Origin: JBBSIN01 sp038232055
GTDB taxonomy: Bacteria > Actinomycetota > Actinomycetes > JADGOV01
Length of the DNA stretch: 19,127 nt
Direction of reading: 5' to 3'
Assembly: GCA_038232055.1 (NCBI GenBank)
Contig: JBBSIN010000048.1
Location: forward strand, 1 to 19,127
Shown here: one piece after another, positions 8,337 to 16,187 of the stretch
How the letters are laid out: each line of letters begins with the position of its first letter
How positions within the stretch are numbered: the first letter of the stretch is position 1
Program-made: the position numbers and the translations under genes
The notes under the pieces: model-generated
Told to the model about the DNA's origin: nothing
The model's input: the letters and a program-made list of their open reading frames with translations, nothing else
Databases searched by the model: none

Positions 8337-9292
8337 CGCGACGGCGACGGCGAGGCGACCGGTGAGGGAAGGGGGGCGGCCGCTCCCGGCCCGAAGCCGA
8401 AGGCGCCGCTCTTGCCGCTCAGCGCGCCGCGCAGCGCGAGAACCGTGGCGACCCGGCCGGCCGCGTTCTCGACCGAGTCGACGGTCGATGCCACGCGCTG
8501 GAAGTCCCGGTCACTGCGAGCGGCGGCGAGAACGCCGCCGGAAGCGGTCGCGGTCTCCGGCCCGGCGACGACGGCGCCCGCGGCACGCTGTCCCAGCCGG
8601 GTGGCAAGGTCGACGAGCCGGGTCGCGAGGGCGGCGGTCGTGTCGTCGGACGACTTCGGTGCCGGCGGGACGATGAGTACGGCGAGCGGTGCCTGCGCGC
8701 CCGGCGTGCCGCTGACCGAGAGGAAGCCACCTTGCTGGAACCCGGCGAGGGTCGTCTGGATGGCGTCGGCCGCGACCGGTCGACCGCCCGGCTTGCCGAC
8801 CAGTACGGCGGCGAGCTCCGCGGCGGCGAGCTCGGCGCCGGTCGAGTTGGCCGGCAGCCCGGCGTCGGGAAGCACCAGCCGGGTGGCGAGGTCGTCGAGA
8901 GACGTGGCGTCCTTCGGGTCCGCCCACGACGGTGAGAGCCGGACATCGGTCGTGACGACAGCACCAGCGCGTTGCAGGGCGGCCAGCAGACCGCTGCCCA
9001 CGTCGGCCGGCGCGCCGGGAGCGGCGATCACGGCGACTCGCTGCCCCGCCAGCTGGTTGCGCTCGAGGGCCGGCTCCGCACGAGTAATGAACGCCATCTG
9101 GTCGCCGACGCGCTCCTGCAGCGTGTCGATGGCCTGCCGCTGGTCGACCTTGTCCGAGCTCAGCCTGGTGACCTGGTTCTTGACGTCGGTGAGGACCGCA
9201 CCGTTGAGCGCCGTCGTGCCGACGACGATGCCGATGGCGAGCGCGAGGAAGATCGCGATAACCGAGACCAGGTGGTAGCGAAAGTCGATCAC
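8333..9292 (-). CDS. steB: SteB/MctB family membrane-anchored extracytoplasmic protein
   Basis: A 319-aa protein with a short cytoplasmic start (VIDFRYHLVSV), one membrane helix at about 8-28, a likely coiled coil (about 30-75) and a large extracytoplasmic domain ending in a Pro/Ser-rich tail. This architecture and the opening residues match the actinobacterial family that includes Rv1698 (named MctB for copper transport) and corynebacterial SteB, which with SteA localises to the division site and activates the RipA peptidoglycan hydrolase. The GTG at 9290-9292 overlaps the steA stop (GTGA) and fits the family N-terminus better than the longer frame to 9331. The division role is inferred from family and neighbour. 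A copper role cannot be judged from sequence. Confidence 0.85.
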   Translation of the reverse strand: MIDFRYHLVSVIAIFLALAIGIVVGTTALNGAVLTDVKNQVTRLSSDKVDQRQAIDTLQERVGDQMAFITRAEPALERNQLAGQRVAVIAAPGAPADVGSGLLAALQRAGAVVTTDVRLSPSWADPKDATSLDDLATRLVLPDAGLPANSTGAELAAAELAAVLVGKPGGRPVAADAIQTTLAGFQQGGFLSVSGTPGAQAPLAVLIVPPAPKSSDDTTAALATRLVDLATRLGQRAAGAVVAGPETATASGGVLAAARSDRDFQRVASTVDSVENAAGRVATVLALRGALSGKSGAFGFGPGAAAPLPSPVASPSPSR

Positions 9293-10470
9293 GTGAGGAT
9301 TCCGTACAACCAATGGGCGAGCTCGTGCCACTTGTCGCCCAGCACGGCGAGGTAGACCTGCCCGACGGTGGACAGCCCGATGGCGACGGCGAGCGTGATG
9401 AGGGTGGCCAGGACGAGCAGCAGCAACGACGAGGTCCGGATCCGGCTGCGGTAGAGCCGGCTCACGCCCTTCGCGTCGACGAGCTTGCCGCCCACCCGCA
9501 GCCGGGTGAGGAACGTGCTGGCCATGCCGGCGCGTCCCTTGTCGAGAAACTCGACGAGCGTGGCGTGCGTGCCGACGGCGACGATGAGGCTGGCGCCCTT
9601 GTCGTCGGCGAGCAGCATCGCGACGTCCTCGCTGGTGCCGGCGGCCGGGAAGACGACCGCCTCGACGCCGAGGTCCTCGACCCGCTGCAACCCGGGTGCG
9701 TGCCCGTCGCGGTAGGCGTGGACGACGACCTCCGCCCCGCAGCCGAGCACCTCGTCGGACACCGAGTCCATGTCGCCGACGATGAGATCTGGCCGGTAGC
9801 CCGCCTCGAACAGGGCGTCGGCTCCGCCGTCCACGCCGATCAGGACGGGGCGGTACTCCCGGATATAGGGCCGCAGCGTCCGGATGTCGTCGCGGTAGTT
9901 GTAGCCGCGGACGACGACGAGGGCGTGGCGCCCCTCGACCTCGGTCTTGATGTCGGGGACGCCCACCCCGTCGAGGAGCAGCTCGCGTTCGCGCTTGAGG
10001 AACTCCATCGTGTTGGCGGCGAACGCCTCGAGCTGGATGGCGAGGCCGGCCCGCGCCTCGGCCATGGCGGCGGCGACGGTCTCCGGGGTCTGCACCGTTC
10101 CCGAGGCCACCCGGCGGTCGCCGACGTAGATCCCGCCGTCGTGCAGGCGGACGACCTCGCCTTCGCGCACCAGACCGAACAGGTCGGCCCCGACGCTGTC
10201 GAGGAGGGGCACACCGGCCGCGAGCAGGATCTCCGGGCCGAGGTTGGGGTAGCGGCCGCTGATGCTCGGTGCGATGTTGACCACGGCAGCCGTGCCGGCC
10301 GTGACCAGCGCCTCGGCGCTGACCCGGTCCATGTCGACGTGGTCGATGACCGCCACGTCCCCGGGCTTGAGTCGCTGGGAAAGGTTCTTGGTACGGCGGT
10401 CGAGCCGGGCGACGCCGACTACACCCGGTGCCACCGGCTCCCGGGCCCGGCCCAACGTGCCGATCCGCAT
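9289..10470 (-). CDS. steA: SteA family cytokinetic-ring membrane protein
   Basis: A 393-aa protein matching Rv1697/SteA in its opening GVVGVARLDRRTKNL, the SGRYPNLGPE segment (71-80) and HAPGLQR (257-263). Residues about 211-240 carry a thiamin-pyrophosphokinase-like motif, VDGGADALFEAGYRPDLIVG followed by DMDS. A single membrane helix lies near the C-terminus (about 347-367). In corynebacteria SteA recruits SteB to the septum, and loss makes cells sensitive to ethambutol. Start choice: the ATG at 10468-10470 has AGGA upstream and matches the family N-terminus. A GTG at 10534-10536 overlapping the recN stop would add 22 Arg/Ala-rich residues and cannot be excluded. Confidence 0.88.
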   Translation of the reverse strand: MRIGTLGRAREPVAPGVVGVARLDRRTKNLSQRLKPGDVAVIDHVDMDRVSAEALVTAGTAAVVNIAPSISGRYPNLGPEILLAAGVPLLDSVGADLFGLVREGEVVRLHDGGIYVGDRRVASGTVQTPETVAAAMAEARAGLAIQLEAFAANTMEFLKRERELLLDGVGVPDIKTEVEGRHALVVVRGYNYRDDIRTLRPYIREYRPVLIGVDGGADALFEAGYRPDLIVGDMDSVSDEVLGCGAEVVVHAYRDGHAPGLQRVEDLGVEAVVFPAAGTSEDVAMLLADDKGASLIVAVGTHATLVEFLDKGRAGMASTFLTRLRVGGKLVDAKGVSRLYRSRIRTSSLLLLVLATLITLAVAIGLSTVGQVYLAVLGDKWHELAHWLYGILT

Positions 10471-10532
10471 CAGGGCAATCCTGCCAGAGCGGGCGCGGTC
10501 GCGCGGGGTCCGGCGCGCGGCGGCTGCGGGGG

Positions 10533-12314
10533 TCACCGCGGCACCTTCGACGCGGCTGCGGGCTGCCGGGCTCGCCGGGGCACCTTCGATTCGGCAGCCG
10601 CCGCGAGCAGCTCCTCCGCGTGCCCGCGGGCCAGCGCGCTGCCCTCCTGACCGGCGAGCATCCGGGACAGCTCGCGGACCCGGCCAGCGTCGTCGAGGGC
10701 GACCACGCCGCTGCGGGTGATCCGTCCGTCCGAGGTCTTCTCGACCAGCAGGTGGCGGTCGGCGTAGGCGGCGACCTGCGGCAGATGGGTGACCACCACG
10801 ACCTGGGCCGACTCGGCGAGCCTGGCGAGGCGACGGCCTACCTCGACGGCGGCGCGACCGCCCACTCCGGCGTCGACCTCGTCGAAGACGAACGTCGCGA
10901 CCGGCGCGACCGCAGCGAGCACCACCTCGACGGCGAGCATGACCCGCGAGAGTTCGCCACCCGACGCGGCGCGCGCGAGCGGCCGGGCCGGCGCCCCGGG
11001 ATGCGCGACGAGGAGCAGCTCGACCTCGTCCACGCCGTACCGGCCGAACGCCAGCCGACGGCCGTCGACCTCCAGACCGGCGGGGTCGTCGGTCTGCGTG
11101 ATGTCCGCCCGCACGGCGGCGTGCGGCATGGCGAGGTCGGCCAACTCGACGGCCACGGCGTCCGCGAAGCAGGCCGCCGCCGCCTGGCGGGCAGCGCTTG
11201 CCAGCCCGGCATCGCGAGCCAGCCGGGTACGCAGGCGCACCGCTTCGGCACCGAGCGCCTCGACCCGGTCATCGTTGCCGGCCAGGTCGGCCAGCCGACC
11301 CGCCGAGTCCGCCGCCCACCGAAGCACCTCCGCGACGTCGGCGCCGTACTTCCTGGTCAGCCCGGTGAGTACCGACTGGCGGTCCTGGGCGGCGGCGAGC
11401 GCGGCCGGATCGGCGTCGACGCCGGCAGCGTAGGACGCCAGGTCGCCGGCCGTGTCCGTCAGCAGGTAGCCGAGTTCGCTCACCCGACCGGCGAGCGCGG
11501 CGAGGGCCGCGTCGTGCGCCGCCTGCTGCTCGAGGGCACGCCGGGCGGCACCGAGCAGCGTGGCCGCATCGACCGCGTCGTCCCCGCCGCCGGGGTCCCC
11601 GGCGAGCAGGTCGTGCGCCACCGTGGCCGCGGTCCGCAGCGCGTCGGCGTTGGCGAGGCGCTCCACGTCGGCGGCGAGCGCGGCGTCCTCGCCGGCGGTC
11701 GGTGCGGCGGCCGCGATCTCGGCGAGGCCGAAACGGAGGAGGTCGGCCTGCTGCTCGCGTTCGCGGTCGCCGGACCGAAGGTCGGCGAGCGTCGCCTCGA
11801 CCTCGCCGAGCCGCGCGTACGCCGCGACATAGCGCTCGAGCGGTGCGAGCGCGTCGGCGCCGGCGTAACGGTCGAGCACCGAACGCTGGTCGCCGGGCCG
11901 CAGCAACCGGCGCTGGTCGGACTGGCCGTGCACGGCCACGAGGTCGTCCGCCAGTTCGGCGAGCAGCGCAACCGGCACTCCCGCACCGCCGACGTGGGCC
12001 CGCGAACGCCCCTCGGCCGACACCGTACGGGTCACCAGCAGCGCGCCGTCGTCGAGCTGGGCGCCGGCTTCGACGGCGCGGCGACCTGCCGGCGCACCGG
12101 GGTCGACGGCGAGCCTGCCCTCGACCAGCGCGCGTGGGGCGCCAGGTCGCACCCGCCCGACGTCGGCCCGTCCGCCGAGGAGGAGGCCGAGCCCCTGGAC
12201 GACCATGGTCTTGCCGGCGCCCGTCTCCCCGGTGACCACGGTGAGCCCCGCGGCGAACTCCAGCACCGCCTCCTCGATGACCCCTAGGTCTCGGATGCGG
12301 ATCTCCTCGAGCAC
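10533..12314 (-). CDS. recN: DNA repair protein RecN
   Basis: A 593-aa SMC-like ATPase that acts on double-strand breaks. It has Walker A GETGAGKT at 29-36, QSDQRRLL at 131-138 (a family hallmark after the first half-domain), alanine-rich coiled-coil arms in the middle, the ABC signature SGGELSR at 451-457, Walker B FVFDEVDAGVGG at 475-486 and the switch histidine in VVTHLPQVAA. The start is GTG 12312-12314, giving the usual LEEIRIRDLGVI opening. The C-terminus is unusual: residues 576-593 repeat SKVPR twice around RARQPAAA, probably a small local duplication. It follows nadK by 36 bp, and a -10-like TATCGT lies 7 bases before the GTG, so it may also have its own promoter. I see no LexA box. 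Confidence 0.95.
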   Translation of the reverse strand: MLEEIRIRDLGVIEEAVLEFAAGLTVVTGETGAGKTMVVQGLGLLLGGRADVGRVRPGAPRALVEGRLAVDPGAPAGRRAVEAGAQLDDGALLVTRTVSAEGRSRAHVGGAGVPVALLAELADDLVAVHGQSDQRRLLRPGDQRSVLDRYAGADALAPLERYVAAYARLGEVEATLADLRSGDREREQQADLLRFGLAEIAAAAPTAGEDAALAADVERLANADALRTAATVAHDLLAGDPGGGDDAVDAATLLGAARRALEQQAAHDAALAALAGRVSELGYLLTDTAGDLASYAAGVDADPAALAAAQDRQSVLTGLTRKYGADVAEVLRWAADSAGRLADLAGNDDRVEALGAEAVRLRTRLARDAGLASAARQAAAACFADAVAVELADLAMPHAAVRADITQTDDPAGLEVDGRRLAFGRYGVDEVELLLVAHPGAPARPLARAASGGELSRVMLAVEVVLAAVAPVATFVFDEVDAGVGGRAAVEVGRRLARLAESAQVVVVTHLPQVAAYADRHLLVEKTSDGRITRSGVVALDDAGRVRELSRMLAGQEGSALARGHAEELLAAAAESKVPRRARQPAAASKVPR

Positions 12315-12321
12315 ATCCCCG

Positions 12322-12327
12322 ACGATA
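12322..12327 (-). promoter_or_regulatory. Possible -10 element for a leaderless recN transcript
   Basis: On the minus strand TATCGT is followed by 7 bases and then the recN GTG. This spacing would put the transcription start at or next to the start codon. No convincing -35 element is visible, and the 36-bp gap could simply be intra-operon. Confidence 0.3.
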
Positions 12328-12350
12328 GGAGTCCTCGGTGACCGACGGCG

Positions 12351-13259
12351 TCAGGCGCGCCCGCGCCAGCCGTGCACCGGCAGCCCAAACTTCGACACCA
12401 GCCGGTCGGTGAAGGCGCCGGGGTGCAGCCGAGCGAGCATGACCGGTGCGTCGCTTCGGCGTACCTCGACCCGGGCGCCCGGTGGCAGCTCGAGGGTGCG
12501 CCGCCCGTCGCACCACATCACCCCCTCGCTTTGAATCACCCCGTCACCCTGGCTCCCGGCCAGTACCTCAACGGCCAGCACGCTCGAGGGCGACACGACG
12601 ATGGGGCGGGCGAAGAGCGCATGCGCGCTGATCGGCACAACGAGCAACGCCTCGACGTCGGGCCACACCACGGGGCCACCGGCGGAGAATGCGTAGGCGG
12701 TTGAGCCGGTCGGCGTTGCGCAGACGACGCCGTCACATCCCCATCGCGACAGGGGCCGTCCGTCGACCTCGACCACGACGTCGAGCATCCGCTGGCGCGC
12801 GGCCTTCTCCACGGAGGTGTCGTTGAGCGCCCAGTTCGTCGCCACGGCGACCCCGTCCCGGCGTACGACGACGTCGAGCGTCATCCGCTCCTCGACGTCG
12901 TAGGCCCGGTCGACGATGCGCTCGACCGTCGAGGTCAAATCGGCGCGTTCGGCCTCGGCGAGGAACCCCACCCGGCCCAGGTTGACGCCGAGCAGCGGTG
13001 CGGCGACCGGCCGAGCGGTCTCGGCCGCCCGCAGCAGGGTGCCGTCACCGCCGATCACCAGGACGAGCTCGACCCCGTCGGCGGCCCCGTCCCCAGCCGG
13101 CACGGCGCGCACGTCGGGGCAGTCGAGCGCTGCGGCCTCCTCGGCCAGCATGCGGACGCCGATGCCGGCCACCGCGAAGCGGCCGGTCACGATCTCCGCC
13201 GTACGCCGAGCCGCGGGCCGCCCGGTATGCACGACGACGAACACCTCACGGCCCGGCAT
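12351..13259 (-). CDS. nadK: NAD kinase
   Basis: A 302-aa enzyme phosphorylating NAD to NADP, using ATP or polyphosphate in actinobacteria. Motifs are GGDGT at 70-74, LNDTSVEK at 145-152 (NE/D motif), and the glycine-rich CDGVVCATPTGSTAY segment at 175-189, followed by SAGGPVVWPD and SAHALFARP. In the glycine-rich segment the usual Gly-Asp-Gly reads Cys-Asp-Gly, a mild deviation. The ATG at 13257-13259 overlaps the end of tlyA by 14 bases and has an excellent GAGGAGG site 6 bases upstream inside tlyA. The longer frame to 13301 has no such support. Order tlyA-nadK-recN is conserved in actinobacteria. Confidence 0.95.
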   Translation of the reverse strand: MPGREVFVVVHTGRPAARRTAEIVTGRFAVAGIGVRMLAEEAAALDCPDVRAVPAGDGAADGVELVLVIGGDGTLLRAAETARPVAAPLLGVNLGRVGFLAEAERADLTSTVERIVDRAYDVEERMTLDVVVRRDGVAVATNWALNDTSVEKAARQRMLDVVVEVDGRPLSRWGCDGVVCATPTGSTAYAFSAGGPVVWPDVEALLVVPISAHALFARPIVVSPSSVLAVEVLAGSQGDGVIQSEGVMWCDGRRTLELPPGARVEVRRSDAPVMLARLHPGAFTDRLVSKFGLPVHGWRGRA

Positions 13260-14040
13260 CGACGGCCTCCTCGAGGGCGACCGGGTCGAGCGGCGGCGCA
13301 CCGCGCCGAAGCCAGAGGAAGAACTCGACGTTGCCGGCCGGCCCCGGCAGCGGGCTGGCCGTCACGCCGGAGACGCCGAGGCCGAGCCTGGCCGCCGCCG
13401 TCGCCACCCGCGCCACCGCCGCGGCCCGCAGCGCCGGGTCCCGAACAACGCCGCCGGGACCGACCCGATCACGCCCGACCTCGAACTGGGGCTTGACCAT
13501 CGGCAGCAGGTCGGCGCGCTGGGACATCACCGCGACAAGCGCCGGCAGCACCAGGGTTAGGCTGATGAAGGAGAGGTCCGCGACGACGAGGTCGACCGGC
13601 GCCCCGACCAGGCCGGGGGCTAGGTCGCGCACGTTGGTCCGGTCGAGCACCCGCACCCGTGGGTCGGTACGCAGTCGCCATGCGAGCTGGCCGTAGCCGA
13701 CGTCGACGCAGGAGACGGAGGCGGCACCGCGGCCAAGCAGCACGTCGGTAAAGCCGCCGGTCGATGCGCCCGCGTCAAGGCACCGCCGGCCGGCTACCGG
13801 CACGCCGAGCGCGTCGAGCGCTCCGGCGAGCTTGTATCCGCCTCGGGAGACGTAGGACTGCTCGCCGGGTACGGCGGACACGACGAGCGGGTCGTCGGGC
13901 GCGACCGCCGTGGCCGGCTTTTCCGCCTGCCGTCCCGCGACGCTCACTCGGCCGGCCGTGACGAGCTCGCTCGCCTCCGCCCGGGAATGGGCTAGTCCAC
14001 GCCGGACCAGCTCCGCGTCGAGTCGCGCCCGCCGAACCAT
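13246..14040 (-). CDS. tlyA: TlyA-type rRNA 2'-O-methyltransferase
   Basis: A 264-aa protein with an N-terminal S4 RNA-binding domain (about 1-60) joined through SYVSRGGYKL to an FtsJ-like methyltransferase domain. The SAM loop is LDAGASTGGFTDVLL (88-102). The K-D-K-E tetrad is K70, D155 (VVADLSF), K183 (MVKPQFEVG) and E239 (GNVEFFLWL), so it looks active. Mycobacterial TlyA methylates 16S and 23S rRNA and confers capreomycin sensitivity. Some relatives act only on 23S rRNA, and which type this is cannot be told here. It starts at ATG 14038-14040 with a weak ribosome site, 17 bases after the 57-aa gene. Confidence 0.93.
   Translation of the reverse strand: MVRRARLDAELVRRGLAHSRAEASELVTAGRVSVAGRQAEKPATAVAPDDPLVVSAVPGEQSYVSRGGYKLAGALDALGVPVAGRRCLDAGASTGGFTDVLLGRGAASVSCVDVGYGQLAWRLRTDPRVRVLDRTNVRDLAPGLVGAPVDLVVADLSFISLTLVLPALVAVMSQRADLLPMVKPQFEVGRDRVGPGGVVRDPALRAAAVARVATAAARLGLGVSGVTASPLPGPAGNVEFFLWLRRGAPPLDPVALEEAVDAGP
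13266..13272 (-). promoter_or_regulatory. Ribosome binding site that sets the nadK start
   Basis: GAGGAGG on the minus strand, 6 bases from the ATG at 13257-13259, lies within the last codons of tlyA. It argues for independent initiation of nadK and against the longer reading frame. Confidence 0.75.
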
Positions 14041-14057
14041 CAGGGTCGCGGTGACGG

Positions 14058-14231
14058 TCAGCGGATGTCCGCGTCGAGCGCGTCCTGGAGGGCGCGGTGA
14101 ACCCGATCGAATACCTCGGCTTGCTCGGCCGTCGGCCGGCCGTCGGCCTCGGGCAGCAACCGCAGGGCTTCGTCCACCGAAGCGTCGCCGCTCTTAGCTG
14201 CGCCGGGATCGAGTGGGGGAACGGCGGTCAC
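14058..14231 (-). CDS. 57-aa conserved-position small protein
   Basis: A short gene from GTG 14229-14231, overlapping the stop of the phasin/histone-like gene (GTGA, 14228-14231), to TGA at 14058-14060. The product begins TAVPPLDPGAAKSGDASVD and is acidic and helical, with EALRLLPEAD and FDRVHRALQDALDADIR. It has no membrane segment. Its position directly before tlyA matches the small ORF Rv1693 in M. tuberculosis, and a protein of this type is common there in actinobacteria. Function is unknown. The overlap and composition support it as real, although it also lies at the end of a much longer spurious open frame. Confidence 0.75.
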   Translation of the reverse strand: MTAVPPLDPGAAKSGDASVDEALRLLPEADGRPTAEQAEVFDRVHRALQDALDADIR

Positions 14232-14698
14232 GAGGAGGGCCGTTTCGTCGGCGTGGTCTTCTCGGCCGCAGTCCCGGCCGTCGTCTTCCTGGGGCTGGCC
14301 GCGGTCTTCTTCCCGGCCGCGGTCTTGCCGAGACCGGCCGCCGTCTTCTTCGCGGCCGCCGTCTTCTTGCCGCCCGCTGTCCCCTGCATCTCCCGGATCG
14401 TCGACTCGAGCGAGCGCACCCGCTCCGCCAGGCCGGCGACCTCGTCCGACGTACTGAGCCCCATCCGGCCGAGCCCGCGGTCGATCTCCGCGCGGATCAG
14501 CGTGACGATCGCATCGCGGTTGGTCCGGCTCGTGGCGACGAGGCTCTCCGCGGCGCTGGCCACCTGCTCTTTGGTCACCTCGGAGGGGGCCAGCGACGAC
14601 GACAGCATCGCCTTGGCGGCCGCGGTGGCCCGCTGCCGGCTGAGTTCCGTCACACCGCCCGCCAGCTGCAGATAGCCGCGTACAGCATCCAGCACCAT
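14228..14698 (-). CDS. Phasin-like helical protein with histone H1-like Lys/Ala tail
   Basis: The 156-aa product has two parts. Residues about 1-105 are helical and phasin-like (MVLDAVRGYLQLAGGVTELS…), ending in a predicted coiled coil (AGLAERVRSLESTIREMQ). Residues about 106-156 are a low-complexity KKTAA/GKTAAG/RKTTAG tail like that of bacterial histone H1-like and HU-extension proteins, suggesting binding to nucleic acid or polyanions. The start is ATG 14696-14698, which has GGGAGGAG 5 bases upstream. A TTG further up overlaps that site and is rejected. It lies between the HAD gene (36-bp gap) and the 57-aa gene (4-base overlap). Function is not established. Confidence 0.8.
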   Translation of the reverse strand: MVLDAVRGYLQLAGGVTELSRQRATAAAKAMLSSSLAPSEVTKEQVASAAESLVATSRTNRDAIVTLIRAEIDRGLGRMGLSTSDEVAGLAERVRSLESTIREMQGTAGGKKTAAAKKTAAGLGKTAAGKKTAASPRKTTAGTAAEKTTPTKRPSS

Positions 14699-14703
14699 GC
14701 CGT

Positions 14704-14711
14704 CTCCTCCC
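14704..14711 (-). promoter_or_regulatory. Ribosome binding site that sets the phasin/histone-like start
   Basis: GGGAGGAG on the minus strand lies 5 bases before ATG 14696-14698. The upstream TTG at 14711-14713 would place this site inside the coding region. Confidence 0.7.
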
Positions 14712-14734
14712 AAGCAATGTGCCCGATGGAGACG

Positions 14735-15769
14735 CTACCGCTCGGGGCCCGGCGTGGCCGCCAGCCCGCGCGGCAGGCCGTCCACGGATCCGAGGGCGCC
14801 ACCGGCGTCGGCGTAGGCCCATGCCGCCGTCGCGGCAGCGCGCAGCGCGTCGAGAGCGCGTCCCGAGCCGGTCACCCGAAGCGCGTCGCCGTCGAGCCGC
14901 GCCGACCAGCGGGCACAACGGGCTTCGCCGCCGTCGATGCCGCCGATCGTCACCTGCGGATGCGGCTCGAGCAGGCCGGCGAGGTCTGCCGCCAGGTACG
15001 TCGGACGCTCGGCGGGCCGCGCGGCAAGCAGCGCCGTCGCATCGGCGACGCCGGTCAGGACGGCGAGACTGTGGTACCCGACACCGTTCGCACCCGCGAT
15101 GTCGGTGTCCAACCGGTCGCCGACCATCAGTGGGCGACTGCCGCCTGCCCGGCGTACCGCCTCCTCGAGGAGCGGTGCCGCGGGCTTGCCCGCCGCGACG
15201 GGATGGCGGTCCGTCGCCGCCGCCAGCAGGGCGGTCACCGCGCCGTTGCCTGGCAACAGGCCGCGAGCCGTCGGGATCGTGGCGTCGAGGTTCGTCGAGA
15301 CCCACCACGCCCCTTGGCGAATGGCCAGCGCCGCCTCCGCCATCTCGGCGTAGCCGACCGAGCCGTCGTAGCCGTTGACGACGGCGTCCGGCTCGTCCCG
15401 CGCGCACCGGACGGCGGTCAGTCCGACGGCCACGACCTCCGCGGTGAGCGCCGGCGCACCCAGCACGAGCACTTTCGCTTCCGATGGCAGCCGATCGGCG
15501 AGCATGCGGGCTGCCGCCTGGGCCGAGGTGACGACGTCGGCCGCGCCGGCCGGAATCCCCATCCGCTCCAGTCGCACGGCGACGTCCGACGGTGACCGTG
15601 CGGCGTTGTTGGTCACGAATACCAACCGGACACCGCTTTCGCGAAGCCTCGCCACCGTCTGGCTGGCCTCGGGTACCGGGTCCGAGCCGACGTAGACGAC
15701 TCCGTCCAGGTCGAGCAGGACCACGTCGTAGTGGTCGACCAGCGACCGTTGCGCGGACAGCAGGGGCAC
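14735..15769 (-). CDS. HAD superfamily IIA (NagD-like) sugar/glycerol phosphate phosphatase
   Basis: A 344-aa HAD phosphatase. Motif I is DLDGVVYVG with D20 and D22, motif II is VTNN at 52-55, motif III Lys is K195 in AAGKPAAP, and motif IV is GDRLDTD at 217-223, all intact. The C2-type cap between motifs II and III is that of the NagD/PGP subfamily. The counterpart at this position in M. tuberculosis, Rv1692, was reported as a glycerol-3-phosphate phosphatase. The same activity here is inferred. About 70 residues after the catalytic domain (272-344) form an extra small domain with an Ala-rich helix (ALDALRAAATAAWAYADA). The GTG start at 15767-15769 is 1 base after the TPR stop. The frame continues open to 16138 but that part is antisense-like shadow. 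Confidence 0.9.
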   Translation of the reverse strand: MPLLSAQRSLVDHYDVVLLDLDGVVYVGSDPVPEASQTVARLRESGVRLVFVTNNAARSPSDVAVRLERMGIPAGAADVVTSAQAAARMLADRLPSEAKVLVLGAPALTAEVVAVGLTAVRCARDEPDAVVNGYDGSVGYAEMAEAALAIRQGAWWVSTNLDATIPTARGLLPGNGAVTALLAAATDRHPVAAGKPAAPLLEEAVRRAGGSRPLMVGDRLDTDIAGANGVGYHSLAVLTGVADATALLAARPAERPTYLAADLAGLLEPHPQVTIGGIDGGEARCARWSARLDGDALRVTGSGRALDALRAAATAAWAYADAGGALGSVDGLPRGLAATPGPER

Positions 15770-15770
15770 G

Positions 15771-16187
15771 TCAACCGCTGCCGAGGGCCGCGCGCGCCCG
15801 TCGCAGTGCCCGCTCGTAGTGGGCGAGGTCCGGTCGCATCGCCGCGGCGAGCGCAAGATGCTCGACGGCATCGCGGTGGTCGCCGAGCCGACCGGCGGCC
15901 AGCCCATACCCGAACAGCGCATAGTCGTCGGCGGGGTCGGCCTCGACCAACTCGCCGAACGCGGCTCGCGCGTCGGCGTAGCGACCGGCGTCATAAAGGG
16001 CACGGGCCAGCGCCTCTCGTACGCTGCGCGAGGCGGGCTCCGCCCCGGCCGCGTGTGCCAAGAGCTGGGCGGCCGCGGCCGCGTCGCCTGTGTTGAGCAG
16101 CTCCAGTCCGCGCACGTACCAGTCATAGACGTCCCCACCGGGCGGTGCCGGCGCCGGTCGGTCGTTCGGCGACTCTCCTCTCGCCAT
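15771..16187 (-). CDS. Tetratricopeptide repeat protein, 138 aa, first gene of the run
   Basis: A soluble 138-aa protein. After a Pro-rich N-terminus (1-18) come helical pairs typical of TPRs: about 20-51 (YDWYVRGLELLNTGDAAAAAQLL…), 54-86 (VREALARALYDAGRYADARAAFGELVEADP) and 88-120. TPRs mediate protein contacts, and no enzymatic motif is present. The start is ATG 16185-16187 with GAGGAGG just upstream. A longer frame to 16499 runs through the divergent gene and is rejected. It heads the minus-strand run and ends 1 base before the HAD start, so it is probably co-expressed with it. Rv1691 in M. tuberculosis is a comparable TPR neighbour. Confidence 0.85.
   Translation of the reverse strand: MARGESPNDRPAPAPPGGDVYDWYVRGLELLNTGDAAAAAQLLAHAAGAEPASRSVREALARALYDAGRYADARAAFGELVEADPADDYALFGYGLAAGRLGDHRDAVEHLALAAAMRPDLAHYERALRRARAALGSG

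Noticed and set aside
9313..10650. 445-aa + strand open frame opposite steA
   Set aside because: A shadow frame. The minus strand carries the full SteA pattern with good start and neighbours.
14058..15407. 449-aa minus-strand open frame covering the 57-aa gene and running on upstream
   Set aside because: Only the last 57 codons look like a protein. The rest lies under the phasin/histone-like and HAD genes in another frame and is Arg/Gly-rich filler.
15770..16138. 123-codon N-terminal extension of the HAD phosphatase
   Set aside because: It runs through the TPR gene in another frame and has no similarity to HAD proteins. The GTG at 15769 gives the expected short N-terminus.
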